This document shows, one piece after another, positions 38,167-52,373 of a DNA stretch of 64,000 nt. Where the stretch lies: assembly GCF_030704535.1 (NCBI RefSeq), contig NC_081807.1:4939001-5003000 (forward strand). The letters run 5' to 3'. The DNA is from Vitis vinifera (lineage: Eukaryota > Streptophyta > Magnoliopsida > Vitales > Vitaceae). The notes below the pieces were generated by a model that did not search any database, was not told where the DNA came from, and saw only the letters and a program-made list of their open reading frames with translations. The stretch's first letter is position 1. Every line of letters starts with the position of its first letter. The translations under genes and the position numbers were made by a program.

Positions 38167-40010
38167 ATAAATACCACCAAAATACAAAAAATGAATGTTA
38201 AAATATAAGGTAATAGAATCATATTATATGGGTGATATATTGTATTGATCCCGCTTTTTTATAAGTATCGATACAATACCATAACGAGACCTTTGACTAA
38301 TGGTTATTTTTTTTTATTAGATTAAGTTATAAATAAATAAGACCAAAATATAAAAAATAAAAATAAAATAAAATATAAAACGATGATATCAAACTATATA
38401 TATGACATGCTGTGATTAGTCTTATTTTTTTTTATACTAATAAATTGCTTGGTTAGTGATCACCTTTTGTACACTTCCTACTTCTACCATTACTTATTGT
38501 TATTTTAAACCCTAACTTGACTTTTTATATCTCAAATAATTTTACACTTTCTAAGGTAATAATTGATTGAAGGAGTATAATATATGGTATCCCTAGTAAT
38601 GAGACATGATAGTTGATCCCCTTACCCATATTGGACAAAACATGGGATTGATCTTTTACTATATAATAAACTTAAATTTAGACATGAGATGTATAATCAT
38701 AAATTTATTCCTCCTATATATTTTCTTAATTTCTTTTGATAAAAATTTATGATTTTAGTTAAAAAATAATTTTAAAAGTACATGTATAACAAGGGTTAGT
38801 GTGAGGTTTTGACTAAATGTATCTAACTAACATAAATTTAGAATTTTATTAAATATCCCCCTCAATTTGAAGAAAAGTCGAGGTACATGAAAATAATATG
38901 AAGAATGGGTAAATAAAATTAACTCGCATGATAATATAATCCGAAATAATACTAAAATATTATAATATTTATCATATACAAAATAATTTTATATATTTAA
39001 TCACATAGGATAATATTTTTATTTATAAATTTTAAATATTTTACTCATGAAATTATTAACAAATAAATCTAAAATCAAGGAGTAAATTATAAATTATAGA
39101 AAATAATATTAAACATAAGAAAGATTTATAAATATTATTTTCATATAATCTAATATAAAAAATATTGTATTCATTAAAATTAATATCATAAGATATGCAT
39201 GTTATCTTATGTAGTCAATTATATTATAAAATATTAAAAATCTTATATAAAAATGAATAATTTATCTTCCATTCCTATAAATTAATATAAATTTTTATAG
39301 TTAAAGTGCTAAAAATAGTTTGATAATAATTTTAGGAAGTACTTTTAACTTAAAAAATTTATAATATTGTTATTAAAAAATTATTTTAAGGAGAATAATT
39401 TAATGTTGGATTCTTGAAAATTTTGAGAGAAAATAAATAGAAAAAAAATAAAAAAATATGAAGAAAAATAAAAAATAATTTAAAATTAGTAATTTACTTT
39501 CTCTGAATTTTAAAAATCATTTCATTTTTTTCTCATATAGGTAAAAACTAAATAATTTTTAAATTCATATTAAAATTAAGAGACGAAGACAAATTTAAAT
39601 AATTGAAAAATCATGAGGTCGGATACCTCACATAGAAGAACCTAGAACATGGATCAACGACAAAGGGTCAATCCAAACACGTACTTTTAAAAACGTCCTC
39701 ATTATTGATTTCCGAAACCCCTAGGCCCTAGCAAAATACAACTCCCGAATTCGGAAAGCACGAATACATGCACAGGAGGGGCCAAAATCGAAATACAGTA
39801 AGACTCAGGGGCATCTGAGAAAAAACACCGTACATCGTATGCGGCGCAAATTAGCGGAAGAAATAAAAGGCGGAGGAGAGAAGGGAGGCGTTTGAATAAT
39901 GAGGCGTTGCAAATAAAAAGCGGGACTAGGGTTTTTCACTGTTTGACTTTCTCCATTTCCGAATCTGTGTAGAGAGAAGGCCCTTGAGGGAGAAAGTTGT
40001 AGAGAGAGAG

Positions 40011-40488
40011 ATGGGGAGGCCAAGATGCTATCTTGACATAAGCATAGGGGAAGAGCTGGAAGGGAGAGTAGTGGTGGAGCTTTACAACGACATCGTTCCG
40101 AGGACGGCCGAGAATTTCAGGGCTCTCTGTACTGGCGAAAAGGGCATTGGTCCCAACACTGGTGTCCCTCTTCACTACAAGGTCCCTCACCCGCCACATA
40201 CACACACTCTTTCTCTCTCTAGTTATTCTTCTTTTACTGAAAAGACTCTTGTGTCCTTCATTTCTGGAAGAATCTTGGGGGTTTATTTTTTGTGATTTAT
40301 TTATCATGGATTTCTAGGGCATGATTGTCTTTTCGGTGTCTGTACTGATGCTTGATTCTTGATTCGATTCTGGCAGTTGTGATACATCATTTCTTTTGCT
40401 TGTCATTTATTTATCTGTTAACTTGGATTGCGTTAGTTTTAAGAGCGATTTCTTATCTGAGGAGTACTGATGGATAAAACATTTGATT

Positions 40489-40549
<61 letters not shown>

Positions 40550-43500
40550 TTTACGAAATGGGATTCTGGGGTTTTAGGATAGGCAACACTGGGTATGGTC
40601 ATATTGGGTTTTAATTGCATATGGGTTAAATGATTAATGCGTATTGGATTTTTTGTTTTTCCCTTTTTGCTACATATTCTTTCTTTTCTGGATTGAGGTT
40701 GTTTAGAAACTTGAGAGTGTAACCATGGCATATGTTTTGATATCTGATTTTGCTTCGGAGGCTATTTGATTTTCTGGGTTATGAGAAATAGTTTTATGAT
40801 TGTTGTAGGCCAATTCTTTCAGAGTAAGCTGCAGAGGTAGGTAGCATTTGGTGAAAGTGAGAAGCTCAATGACTAACAGGGATTTGATCTTAATTTTACA
40901 GAATATCATGACTTAAAACTTATTAATTGGTTCTTACTTTTAAGTATTGAGATTGTTTGGTTAGACCGACTTAAATTTTCTTTTAAACTACCAAATTTCA
41001 CATAATTACACTTATTAAGGTTAAATAATGAACTTTTGAGAGAGAAACGAGAAAGGAAGAGTTGATGGTTGTAGTAAAGGGTTCAAGAGAAGTTGAGAAC
41101 TTTTTGGCAATGCTGACACATAATTATTTTGCATTTAGAAAAATTGATTTCTTTAAACTTTAAGTTGTATTATTAAGTTAACTATAGTTATATTATTTCT
41201 TTCAACATTTTTGTTATTGAAATTGAAACAATGGACGAATTTGTTTTTGCATTGTTTCAGTAGTTAGTGTTTGCATCTTGAAAACGTGGAAAGAAATATT
41301 TTCATGTTTCTAAGACTAACTGTTTTTCTAGAAAATTTTCCATAAACAGTTTTTGAAGATGTGTTATCAAACATGTTTTCAGAATTTTCAGGTTTTTTTT
41401 TTGAAAGAGAAATTCTCACTTCTGCAACCAAAACTTTGTTGATGACAGTTCTGAAGCTTCTTTGGAATGGTGGGAAGTGATTTCCTTTTCCATGTTGGGG
41501 GCATTAATTTCCAGAAAACAGGTTGGAAACCAGCTTCATTTATCTCACATTAACTAAATACATTGGTGATATAACTTCTTAGTAATATCGCAGTCTCAAT
41601 GAAGTACCTCCTCGTCAAACACCACAGACACGTTTCTCTTTTTGACATTGTTTTCTGCAGAAACAAATAAGAACGGTAACAATTCAAATTTTAAGTTTCA
41701 AATGCTAGAACTACGTTTTGAGTCGAGGAGTTTGTAAAGATGCATGCATCTCAGGAAAGCCTGATTATGGTTCATCACAATGAAAATTTCTTTTGATATG
41801 AAATGACAAGAATTTCTAGGCACTTTCTGTGTATAGATAGGACTGACAATTCTCAATGACTCAGCAATATGACTTGAAAAGAGCACAAAATTAGTTGGAT
41901 TGAGTTGAATCTAATTGTGTACATGTTACAATTTTGTATTCTTGCCTGGCCTATTTATCAAATGGGTGTATTCTGGTTGGAGGTAGCCTGTTTTACTTGT
42001 TTTAACCTTTTAATGATTGTTTTATGTTGGCACCAATACAATCCAGCCCATATATGACCTATTTGATTAATGTGTCATGTTGTTGCAATCATAACTAAAC
42101 ACATAAGTTAACAAATACAAACCAACTTAGGAACAACTGCCCAACCCAATCCAACTTGTTTGTTATATGGATTATACAAGTTGTGTGATGTCCCTTATGT
42201 AATAAGGATTATTATTAAGGGCTGGTTTCAGGTTAAGCGGATTCAGAATATTCTTGCTTGACAAAACATGAGCCTGATATGAATTGCCATCCCATGTTTA
42301 GATGAACTACCTCTATGAAACATTGGAAATTGCTTAAGATGTTCCATCTCTGAGCAGGAGTTGTTCACTCCACACTTGATGGACATGATTATTAGTGTGC
42401 GAAATACAATGCATTAGTTGAAGGACCATTTGATTGTTCTGGTCTCATTTTTTTCAATTAGTTCATTCACAATTAGTACTGAATCTATTGACTTGGTGTG
42501 GATCCTGTTCTGAGAGAAGGTTATAGGTTAATTTCGATGTTGGTTTTTGGAAATTCTGGGCCAGTTGGGTAACATGGGACACGTGTTATGTTGGTCATTT
42601 GGAAATCATATTATTATGGTTGGATATTGAAGTTATGGTTAAAGCCTGCTTAAATGTTTAAAAAACGCTGCAGTGCAATGGCTAAGTGTTTAGAGACTAA
42701 TGGTGAATTTCTGAGGTGGACTTGTGATCCCCTGGTCTTGGATGGTGGTGGGGATCCCTTGTCCCTCATGGTGTTATGAAGCTTCCTACAACTGTGCTAG
42801 TTGGTTGTCCAATTGGGGGGCTGGGTTGTTTGCTTTACAGTGTTTCATAGGAAAACTTTCTTTCTTTCTGAGTGTTATGTTTTTGGGTTGTTTTTCTAAT
42901 GAGCGTTTATTTACTTATTTCTTCCTACTTTTCTCTATCAACAATATCAATATAGCCCATTTCTTATATAAAAAATGTGTCTAGGAATTGATATTAATTT
43001 CTTAACCTTGTTTAACTTGATCTGAAATGATATTGAGGTCATCTGATGGCAATCCAGAGTATTTCACCTTTTTTTTCTAGTACAAGAGTGCAGAAAGTCC
43101 CTGAATGGCACGGAATCTGAGGTTTTAGATTGATTTTTCTCTTCTTTTATAAAATATAAGTGGTTGTGTTCTCCTTTGTGATGAAGTATGGTTTTTTGTT
43201 GACTTTTTTGACTGTTATAGAAAGTTCACATGCTCTATTTCCTTTACTCTGTCAGCTCTTCGAAGAACATTGGAAGCCGTTTATTGCAAAGCACTTACTC
43301 ATTTGTGTGGCTTCAGTTTTGTCTACCTCTGGGATGACTAATTTAAGAGTACAATCTTCCCCAATAAGTTGCTAATGTTTAATTATATCCATTTCAGGGA
43401 GTTTGTTTTCATCGTGTTATTAGAGGGTTTATGATACAAGGTGGAGATATTTCTGCTGGGAATGGTACTGGTGGTGAATCCATCTATGGTCTGAAATTTG

Positions 43501-45263
43501 AAGACGAGAATTTTGAATTGAAGCATGAAAGGAAAGGAATGCTGTCAATGGCCAATAGTGGTGCTAACACAAATGGGTCTCAATTCTTCATCACAACAAC
43601 TCGCACTTCTCATCTAGATGGTAAACATGTTGTATTTGGGAAGGTAGTTAAAGGAATGGGAGTTGTTCGTTCAATTGAGCATGTCACTACTGGTGATAAT
43701 GATTGTCCCACAGTCAATGTCCTCATTGCGGATTGTGGAGAAATTCCTGAGGGAGTTGATAATGGGGTTTCTAATTTTTTCAAAGATGGTGATACTTATC
43801 CTGATTGGCCAGCAGACCTTGATGAGAATCCTAATGACCTCTCTTGGTGGACAAATGCCGTAGATTCTGTGAAGGCTTTTGGGAATGAACATTTCAAGGT
43901 AACGGGTGCAAATTTATGGCTCTCATACTTTTGAAGCAATTGGAGGTTTCAAATTCTTTGTAAAAGAAAAGGAATTTACAAACTCCAAGGATTTTTTTCC
44001 GGTTTCCTGGTTTCCTGGTTTCCTTTCCCCTATTTCCCCCTAAATTCGCTTGATATTGTTGTTTTCCTCTATCTTTTCTTCTTTCTTGTCTTTTCTTTTT
44101 TGGGTACTTGATTGTTTCTCCTTGTTTAGTGTACTGCATTGATGAAATTTTTGTCATCAATGTTTGCAGAAGCAAGACTATAAAATGGCACTCAGGAAAT
44201 ATCGGAAGGCTTTACGCTATTTGGATATATGCTGGGAGAAAGAAGGGATTGATGAAGGTGTGCTACGCGTTTTCTGTCATAACGTGTTTTTGGTTTTTCT
44301 CTCTCGTGATACCAACTAATTGTGCCTCTGCTGTGACTGATTTGTGGTTTTTATTTTTCCCTGTCACTCTGCAGAGAAGAGCTCATGTTTGAGAAAAACA
44401 AAGTCACTGATATTTACAAACAGTTCTGTAAGTTCTTATTTTCATGTTGGATGGATGTTATTAGCTATTTAGCTATAGTACTTTGGACATGTAGTTCACT
44501 ATCTGAGCATGACATCAAGGTCTAACATGCTATGGAAATAATTCTTGAAATCCATATGGTTGTCAAGTATTAATATGCTTGTATGATAGTAAATATATAT
44601 GTTTAAGAGAATTAGAGTCTGATTAGTCAAGAAACCTTGGCATTCTTTTGGTCCTTTCTCTGTGCATTCTTTGCTTGTCTTATCCATGAGCATTTGGCCT
44701 ATTCCATTATCAACTTTTATCTAACTTCCTTCTAGTTTTTTGTACTATATTCTCTCTTGAGTTTTCTGAGAAGTTTAAATATGAGCACATTTTGTGCACT
44801 AATTTTCTCTCAACTGTACAGAAACATTGGTGTGTTGTTGGTTAAGCTGGCTTATTCTTTAGATGTAGTTGGAGTAATTCATAGCCAATATGATCATAAG
44901 GTTTAACATGTTTCCTCTGTTCCAACATTGGCCAGCGTGTTTTTCTTCAAGATGCAGTCATTTTCTGAATTGATGGGTTTTTCTTAATCTTTTCCTTGAT
45001 TCAAAATGTACACTAACAAAAATCCATTTGTTTCATTATCTTTTGTCCATAGAGGGAATTTGTGAACTGCAAGAGCTGATTTTTCATTGACTATGGCAAT
45101 GAATGAAAAATCTCTTTTAACTTTCTGAAGTGTGGTTGGTTTGGTTTGTTGGATCTGAGGACTGTCTGCATGATTGGAGGGATTCAGAAATTTAAAGCAT
45201 ATCCTCATCTATTCAGTGCAATGGGAACCTTGATTAGAAAAATGGAGTATCAAAAGCAGACCC

Positions 45264-45324
<61 letters not shown>

Positions 45325-48300
45325 TCATATGTTGAGTGCGATGAGAACCTTGCCTAGAAAAAAAGGGGTATCAAAAGCAAACTCCCCAGAGAGAGAGAGA
45401 GAGAGAGAAGGGGGGGTTATACACACATGCGATTTAGTATTGCATACTTTCATGATCTTTTGATCTCAGTGGATGTTAAGAGGAGCAAGATATATGGTTA
45501 TATATTTCAAGAATTTCCTTTCGTTTTATATAGCAAGTTGCATAATGAAAATATCATAAAGTTCCCCAATTTTCGGGGAAGGAGAAGCCAGGAATTTTTC
45601 AACCAATGGTGCTGCATTGTCTAAATCTACCAGTGAGCCATTTTCAATGAAAAAATTGATGTGCAATGGGTCCACATTGTCAATCATAGCTGTTAGATTT
45701 TATAACATGTTGGACTCATTTTGATGCAAAATTTGATGCTAGTCCATGCCATTTTTAATCAACCACAGGAAGGGAAAGCTGGCAAAATTTAACCCAAGCC
45801 CACCAACCTGCCTAAAGTAAGTATGTTGCTGTGGGTGTTTTGTAGACCTGAAAACAATTCTGGCTCAACACCAAGCCAACCCAAAGATAAGCGGGTTGGG
45901 TCCAGGTTAGGCTTTTCCAATCAAAACCCAGATTTTACATGATACTGTCAATTAATTACAGTTAGATTCTATCAAACTATAGATATCATTGTAGTAATAC
46001 CATTATTATTTTATTTACCTATATTATAGTTTTCTTTTTAAAACTGGATTTGTGGGCTGGCTGGAACACCCAAGAAGGTATGGATCAAGTTACATATTCC
46101 AATATGGTTGTAATTGGGCTATGCAATCTAGCCCAGGCCAAATCCATCTCAATTGTATCCTGCCTGATTGCTAGCTTTGGGAAGGGGGCAAATTGAGCTT
46201 GGTTGGCCTGCAGTGAGATCAGTCTGATGAACTTGAAATATTGGCAGGCTGAACTGGGGTGGCAGAGCCAAAACTTTAATTTGAGTTCAGGTAGCAGCCT
46301 GAGCTGAAGCTTAAAATTTGAGTCCAGATTTTATCCTGGTGTGGCCTTTGCTTACGTCTGCATAGGTTTTTTGTAACTATTTATTTGTGTGTGTGTATTA
46401 TGTTATCTATGGGATATCGTTTTGTTAACCTTTCATTAGGTTTGTATGAATTTTTGGTTTTTAGCCATTGGAGTTAAAATCCTGATTTATGAATATTTTC
46501 TGTATGCTACACAAATATGTCATTTTGGTTATTTCTCTTGAAACAATAAAAATTGGGCTATATGATGCACAATGATTGAGGAGCTTGGCCTGGTTCCATA
46601 GTTCACACTTAGCTCAAACTGGAACCAAATATCTTGCTGAGATTTAAACTATCACCACCATATATTAAAAATTTTGGGTTTGAGTTCTTAATGTGCTAAC
46701 TTTACATATGGAATATGTTTTTTGGTGTAGGTTGCCTCAAAATGGATCTCCCCAACTGTTTTTTATGTTGTGTCAAAATTTGACATGATTGTTTTTGATA
46801 ATCTGATTCCAAAGCATTTTCACTTCCTTTTTCTTTTTGGATGCTGCAGTTTTCTATATTCTAGGCCCATCTACTTGTAAATTTGTGCAGAATCTCATAT
46901 TCTTTCCAATAATCCTTTCTTTTTGCCTTTCAAATTAATTTATGGTATGTTGCTGTAGGCTTGTAAACTGAAATTAGGAGATTTGAAAGGAGCCTTGTTG
47001 GACACAGACTTTGCAATGCGTGATGAGGAGAACAATGTGAAAGCTTTATATCGCCAAGGCCAGGTTTGTATCAATCAAGTGATAAGGATTTCAATCACTA
47101 GGAGGATAGGAGCTTTACTTGTTTGTGATCTTAGCTGGTCAGCACACATGTGTGCATCCTTCTTTTCTCCTTTTGATGGACTTGCTCATATGCATCCTGT
47201 TAGCTTTCTCCTTTTTAAATTTTTTCTGCTCTGTGATGCTGCTATGCTTGAGAATTCTTCTGTGAATGGTTAAGTCTATCTACCTGCACTTTTTTTTTTT
47301 CTTGTTAATTTTTAATATTCATTTCAAATGTATATGTGCAATTTCCTATAGTTTCCATAGATCCAAAACCTTCACAAATAGTGAGTTAGGAACCTCAGAA
47401 TTGTTGGGTTTAGCATATGGTACTAGGTGCATGCTTTTTTGGTTCCATATAGGCGTCAATACCAGAGTTTTCTTGCTCTGATTGTTGTTTACAGGAGTAC
47501 ATACATGGTTCTTATATTAGGTATGCACTTAGTTTCCTGAATGTTTGAATTAAGCACTAGGTAGGTGTCTAATACAAAGGGCACTGGTGTAAGCTTCAAC
47601 CCATAATGAAAGACAGTGATCTTGGCATTCTTTGCTTAGACCTGTTTCAAGCCAATAGGCCAGGGACTGAGCCATGGGGTCATTGCATGGACACAAGTGT
47701 TGGCCTGTACACAAACTTGATGGGTTGGGTTTCACTTATTCCTACATGCCATGAGTGTCCTTGTCATGTAATTTATTTCTGAGCTTGAGTGCTTACATCA
47801 TCAACCAACTAGTCACCCTTCCTTGTTGCTCCAAAAGGGTGCATCGCTTGCCCTCGTTACTTTAGTAATTAGTAATTCTTGCATGACTTTTCTTATTTGA
47901 TGCTTTCATGTGTTGCTTGTCTTTGGTCTTCTGGGTTGTAGAAATTAAGTAATGCCCATGCTTTTAAAATAGCAGAATAGGTAGTAGTTTAATCACTTCA
48001 CAATTTATTGAATGGATGTCAATGGAGATTTTACTCCAATCTTCATAGTTGATTTTATGTCACTTGCAGAGACTGATTTTTGCTCCAAAAACTAATAAGA
48101 TTTGGTGTCAGATTTGAGACAGAAAAAGAAATGGAAAAATAGGATTGCCTTGGTAGTGTACAAAAGGAAAAAAATTTAAATCATAGTTAATGTTCTTTTT
48201 GTTTGAGAGAATGGTAGGTTAATGCTAATGGGAAAATTGGGATAAGGTGTAATAGAATAAAAATATTTCAAAAAATGAGACCAACTTTTTTGCTTTTACA

Positions 48301-50965
48301 ACCAAAGAAGATTAAAATGCATTTTTTTTTTTTTTGATAAGTAAAGAAGAAATGCATTAAGAAAGAGGCAAACAACCATAAAGCATACAGGGGGTATACA
48401 AGGCGGCTAAGGCCTCAAAAAACAAAGACAAAAAGATTCACCTCGCCTTAAGTGGATGCTACCTACTCCAGGAAGCCTATAAGAGAAAAAGCCTCCGCAC
48501 TTAAATACAATTTGGTCCAGCTCCACAAATTACAAACAAAAAAATTCTTTAACTTCTGAATATTCAACACACCCCCTCTAAAAGCTAATCTATTCCTCTC
48601 CTTCTATACCGTCCAAAAAATACACAGCGGAATGGATTTCCAAACCTTTTTCCTTTTCTTCCCCACAAAGCGGCCCCTCCAGCTAATTAAGACCTCCTTT
48701 ACCGTTTCTGGAAAGATTAAAATGCATTTTATTTGATATAAAGAGACTACTTAATATTTTTTAAAGATAATAACTAAAATACCCTTATTTTAACATTTTT
48801 CTAAAGTTTTAAAAAATAATTGACTTGGTATTACTGCAAAAATAACTGATTTGGTGGTGCTGTACATGTGGAAATGATATATGCACATCATTTTTTCACT
48901 TAGGCATCTTTTTTCTTTTACTTCTTTTCCTTTTTTCAATCAAACTATTCTTTAGTTATTATAATCAAATAAATGTAATCTTTTGGTGTATTAATTGTTT
49001 TTTTTTGTTTGTTTTTTTATTTAAAGTTTTTCAAAAACTCGTATCATCTTTTTTTACAATGGTTTAGTTTTGTAGAAGTTTCTTAGGAAGAAAATCACCT
49101 TTTATTTGGCCACGTAAAAAACAAGGGGCAAAAAAGGAAAATTATCTTTTATCATATTGTTCTTCATTCTTATCAATATAAATATGAAAGAGTAAGAGTT
49201 GCATGATTTAATTTCTCAATATTATCTTCAAATAATTAAAAAAATTAAAAGTAACTAACTAAAAACAAAATCAGAACAAAAAAAATAAAAATGAAAAGAA
49301 CATAATTTCAAGAATATATTGATTAAGCCCAAAAAATAAAACATAGTAGAAAATAAGTGATTTGATGTAAACTATCAAGTAAAAATAGATAAGAATTTTA
49401 GAAAAAGTAAAGTTGCATGTGAGGTGTTGAAAATTGGAATTAGAATAGAGTAGAGTTCTTGAGAAGACCAATAAAAAGAAAAGTTATGGTTTTTGGGTTT
49501 CATGTATGAGTGGTTTAATTAATTATCAATAACTTGTATGCTTATGTGGTATTTTATTTTTATAAAATTAATTTTTTTGCTTATGTGGCATTTTGATTTA
49601 TAAAATAATTTTTTTCTTATTATATATAATAAAATGTCATAAATGTAATTTTCAGCGATCAGTCTTCTCATGTTAAATAAAATGAATTATAATTTTTAAA
49701 TTTTTTATATTTAAAAGTTAAAAAGTTTGTCCCATTTTTTTAAATATTTTTAGTCTATTACATGTTATTCCAATTTTCCGACTACTAATAAATATCGACT
49801 TAAAAAGAATTCGAAATTGATAGACTAATCCTGATAAAAAAAAAATAAAAAAAAAATTATAGACTGATTAACTTTCATTTCTCATATTTTTACACAATTA
49901 TGAGTTAAAATGGCAATTTTTATCATATATGATAGTGATTTTTTAGACACAATGACATGTTGCCACTTCATTTTTTTTTTCTCTGATGATAGTAGTAAAC
50001 ATTTTGTTTTGTTCTTCCACTTTCTGAGCATTATGTTATCAACTTGTAGACCTTTTCATTTTTACTTTTTATTTTTCATATTTTTTTTGGGAATGTCAGG
50101 AGTTGCTTTATGATCTCATGTTTTGTGTTGTACATTCTTAGAATGCATTTATCTATTCATTATTGTTTCTCTTTGTACTGTGCTTGGCTGTGATTTTGTT
50201 TAGTGTTTCTTAAATATTGAACTATGGTTACTCTTCGGTGTGGATAGCTCACATTCCAATGCAAATTTATTGGATTGTATTTTGTGTCCTATCAAGTAGT
50301 AGAAGAGTAATTTCTGGTCCTGATGATTCTGCTTCTGTTGATCTTTCAGGCATACATGGCACTTAATGACATAGATGCTGCAGCAGAAAGTTTCAAGAAG
50401 GCGCTGGAACTAGAGCCAAATGATGGTTAGTTAATTTAACGTAGTTACTTCTTCCAGTTTTATAAGGTTTGGCTCCAATGTTGATTGAAATGATTGATGG
50501 ATTGTAGAATGATGAATCTTCAATTTGTTTTTGACGGACAAGGATAAAACATTAGGGATTATGATAATCGGGATCCTACTGTATATTTTCCAAGTTAGGT
50601 GAAATACAGTAACAAAAGTTTCTTGAGGAAGGTCATGCATAAGTTCCATATGACCAAATTAATGCTTTAGGCTACATAAAAGGTTTAAGTTAGTATGTTC
50701 TTATAGAATCAGGTTATCAGGTTAGCCTGTTAAATGAATCTTTTTTTAAACTTGCTGGTTTCTCACTTGGTAATCAACTATCTGCAGGGGGGATAAAAAG
50801 GGAACTTGCTGCAGCTAAGAAGAAGGTTTGTAGATTGTAGCTAATCTGAGTCAGTTTATAGTAGTAAATCCTTATGCCAAATGGGTTGTTAAACAATTGA
50901 ACTGATTACAGATTGCTGATAGACGTGAGCAGGAGAGAAAGGCATATTCAAGGATGTTCCAATAG
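40011..50965 (+). CDS. CYP40: Cyclophilin-40 (peptidyl-prolyl isomerase with TPR; SQUINT-type)
   Basis: Eight exons (40011-40181, 43398-43898, 44170-44257, 44375-44427, 46959-47063, 50350-50425, 50788-50825, 50912-50965) give 361 residues, the usual length of plant CYP40. The cyclophilin domain (about 1-172) keeps catalytic residues Arg63, Phe68 and Gln71 in [13 protein letters not shown]. His129 ([11 protein letters not shown]) stands where cyclophilin A has the cyclosporin-binding Trp, as is normal for CYP40. Three TPR units follow (about 213-332); GNEHF, FTNSSACK and KALYRQGQ supply the clamp for the Hsp90 C-terminus. By family it is an Hsp90 co-chaperone that promotes ARGONAUTE loading and miR156-controlled phase change. 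The ATG at 40011 fits the family start MGRPRC; an in-frame ATG at 39984 is leader. Introns 1, 4 and 5 are 2.5-3.3 kb and carry repeats. Confidence 0.96.
40491..40546. repeat. (AT)n microsatellite, 28 units, in CYP40 intron 1
   Basis: 56 bases of uninterrupted AT, probably highly polymorphic. It lies in the 3.2-kb first intron. Confidence 0.95.
45212..45409. repeat. Duplicated unit with two (GA)n tracts in CYP40 intron 4
   Basis: Two units about 120 bp apart share the words AGTGCRATGRGAACCTTG, TAGAAAAA and GTATCAAAAGCARACYC. Each ends in a GA tract, 57 bases at 45266-45322 and about 22 bases at 45388-45409. Confidence 0.85.
48326..48713 (-). mobile_element. 5'-truncated L1-type LINE in CYP40 intron 5
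   Basis: Read on the minus strand, this is the end of a LINE ORF2: [20 protein letters not shown], then [20 protein letters not shown] and LWSWTKLYL, which match the C-terminal zf-RVT region of plant L1 elements. A short 3' tail ending TTACTTATC and a poly-A (poly-T on the plus strand) follow. It is flanked by exact 17-bp copies of AGATTAAAATGCATTTT at 48309-48325 and 48714-48730. An in-frame stop is present, and only about 0.39 kb remains. It is oriented against the host gene. Confidence 0.9.
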
Positions 50966-52373
50966 AGCTTTCTCATTCAACAGGTGTGTTGAGTAATCCT
51001 AGGAACTATATTATGATATTATTTAATATTGCGAATGACTTTCCTGAATTGGTTTTTGGAATGCAGGTTGCCCACACCTCAGCAAAACAGATGCTTCAGA
51101 TTCCATGTGCTCATTCTTTGGTAGATAATCCCTTGCTTCAGGGTTTTTTGTGTTACATGCTCTGATTAGCTGAGTAGATGTTAGGAAATTTTCAGCCTCT
51201 GCTTCTTTGATATATTCTTACCAAAAGGGAAAAAAAATGGTCCCTCTGCTTTGCCTAATAGACAAATTATTGACACTATTGGCCCAAGGATCGTAGGCCA
51301 AAAAACATTTTGGAGAAAACCTCAAATACTAAAGCCTACAGTTGAACCTTTTTTCGTGGTTGTAGCCAATGGGATGCTTTTGTTAAAATGGTATATGAAC
51401 CATCAAGATTTTGAAGAAATGTCACCAATTTTGATAATTGGGTACTTTATTGTGCATACATTGCCTTGCATGTTCATGACTATTATACTGTGCTAACACT
51501 CAATAATCAAACAGTTTATTTGTGCTGTTTGGCCGTTCTTGAGTTTCTTGAGGCATGCAGAAGGTTTCTGTTGGAAATTGGAGAGTTTCCTTCTCCATAT
51601 TGAGGGTCTTTGTGAGTTGGATGGCTGGGTGGTATCATGCTTTTTAACTAATGGAGATAATAACTAATGTAGTATCGTGCATTTTAACTAATGGCCAGAA
51701 TTAATAAACCATTCAGCTTACCTCCTATTAATTCTAAAGCTTAAATACTTTTCAATCCTTAATTATGCCTCCTCATTTCTTCACAGTTTGTGAAGCTGAG
51801 GCTTGGATTAAGCTCTGAAATGCCAAATGCAGAATGCCCAATTTAGCTTTTACTACCATTAAATGGATTTTTGTGTGCTAGTCTATCCGTCCATCAGCAG
51901 ATCTCTGATTCAGGGATTCTTTGAGCAAACCACGCTTGCATCTTTATCACTCGACTACCAGTCACCCCATTGTAAAATGAATTTTCTCTCTTTAAAAAGT
52001 TTCAGTAGAACGAGTCCTCTACATATTGGTTGGAAGGCTTACCTTAATGTTATTTATTTTTAACTTTAGTCTGTTTACTTTTAAATGACAAGAGTGGATG
52101 TGATTTTGTTGACTCCAGTCTGTTTACTGTAAGAAGATAAGAATGATGTGTGGATGACCTGAAGATAAAAGGTCCATAGCCTCCATATGTTTCCAACACA
52201 AAATACATATAAAATTACACCAAGTTCATCCAAGAGAACATCTATTACCTCCTTATGGATCATGTTACATAAAGCTTGTCAATCATAGCCCTGCCAGTGC
52301 ACAACTCAACTAGGAAATAAAATTGAGCAGGCAAAAGAATGAATCCAAAACAGGTGAATTTTTTGGAGTATGG
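50966..52373. other. Intergenic between convergent CYP40 and ARMC6 genes
   Basis: Only 1.4 kb separates the two stop codons, and much of it must be their 3' leaders. An 81-codon open frame at 51251-51496 has no domain. No repeat with ends is visible. Confidence 0.6.

Larger units (their letters stand above)
32225..40010. other. Intergenic, repeat-rich, no convincing gene
   Basis: It holds a TA microsatellite (about 33425-33452), AT-rich debris at 33780-34080 with two related half-units, and a stretch at 34860-35390 rich in AACTCGA/TTCAACT-type words. At 35500-37140 there is a GC-moderate block without open frames that looks like an old LTR or transposon interior, but I could not identify ends. 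The last 400 bases, with CpG-rich words around 39830-39890, are the likely promoter and leader of the cyclophilin gene. An open frame at 37909-38166 is listed separately. Confidence 0.5.

Noticed and set aside
51251-51496. 81-codon plus-strand frame between CYP40 and ARMC6
   Set aside because: It lies in the shared 3' region of convergent genes and has no domain or splice support.
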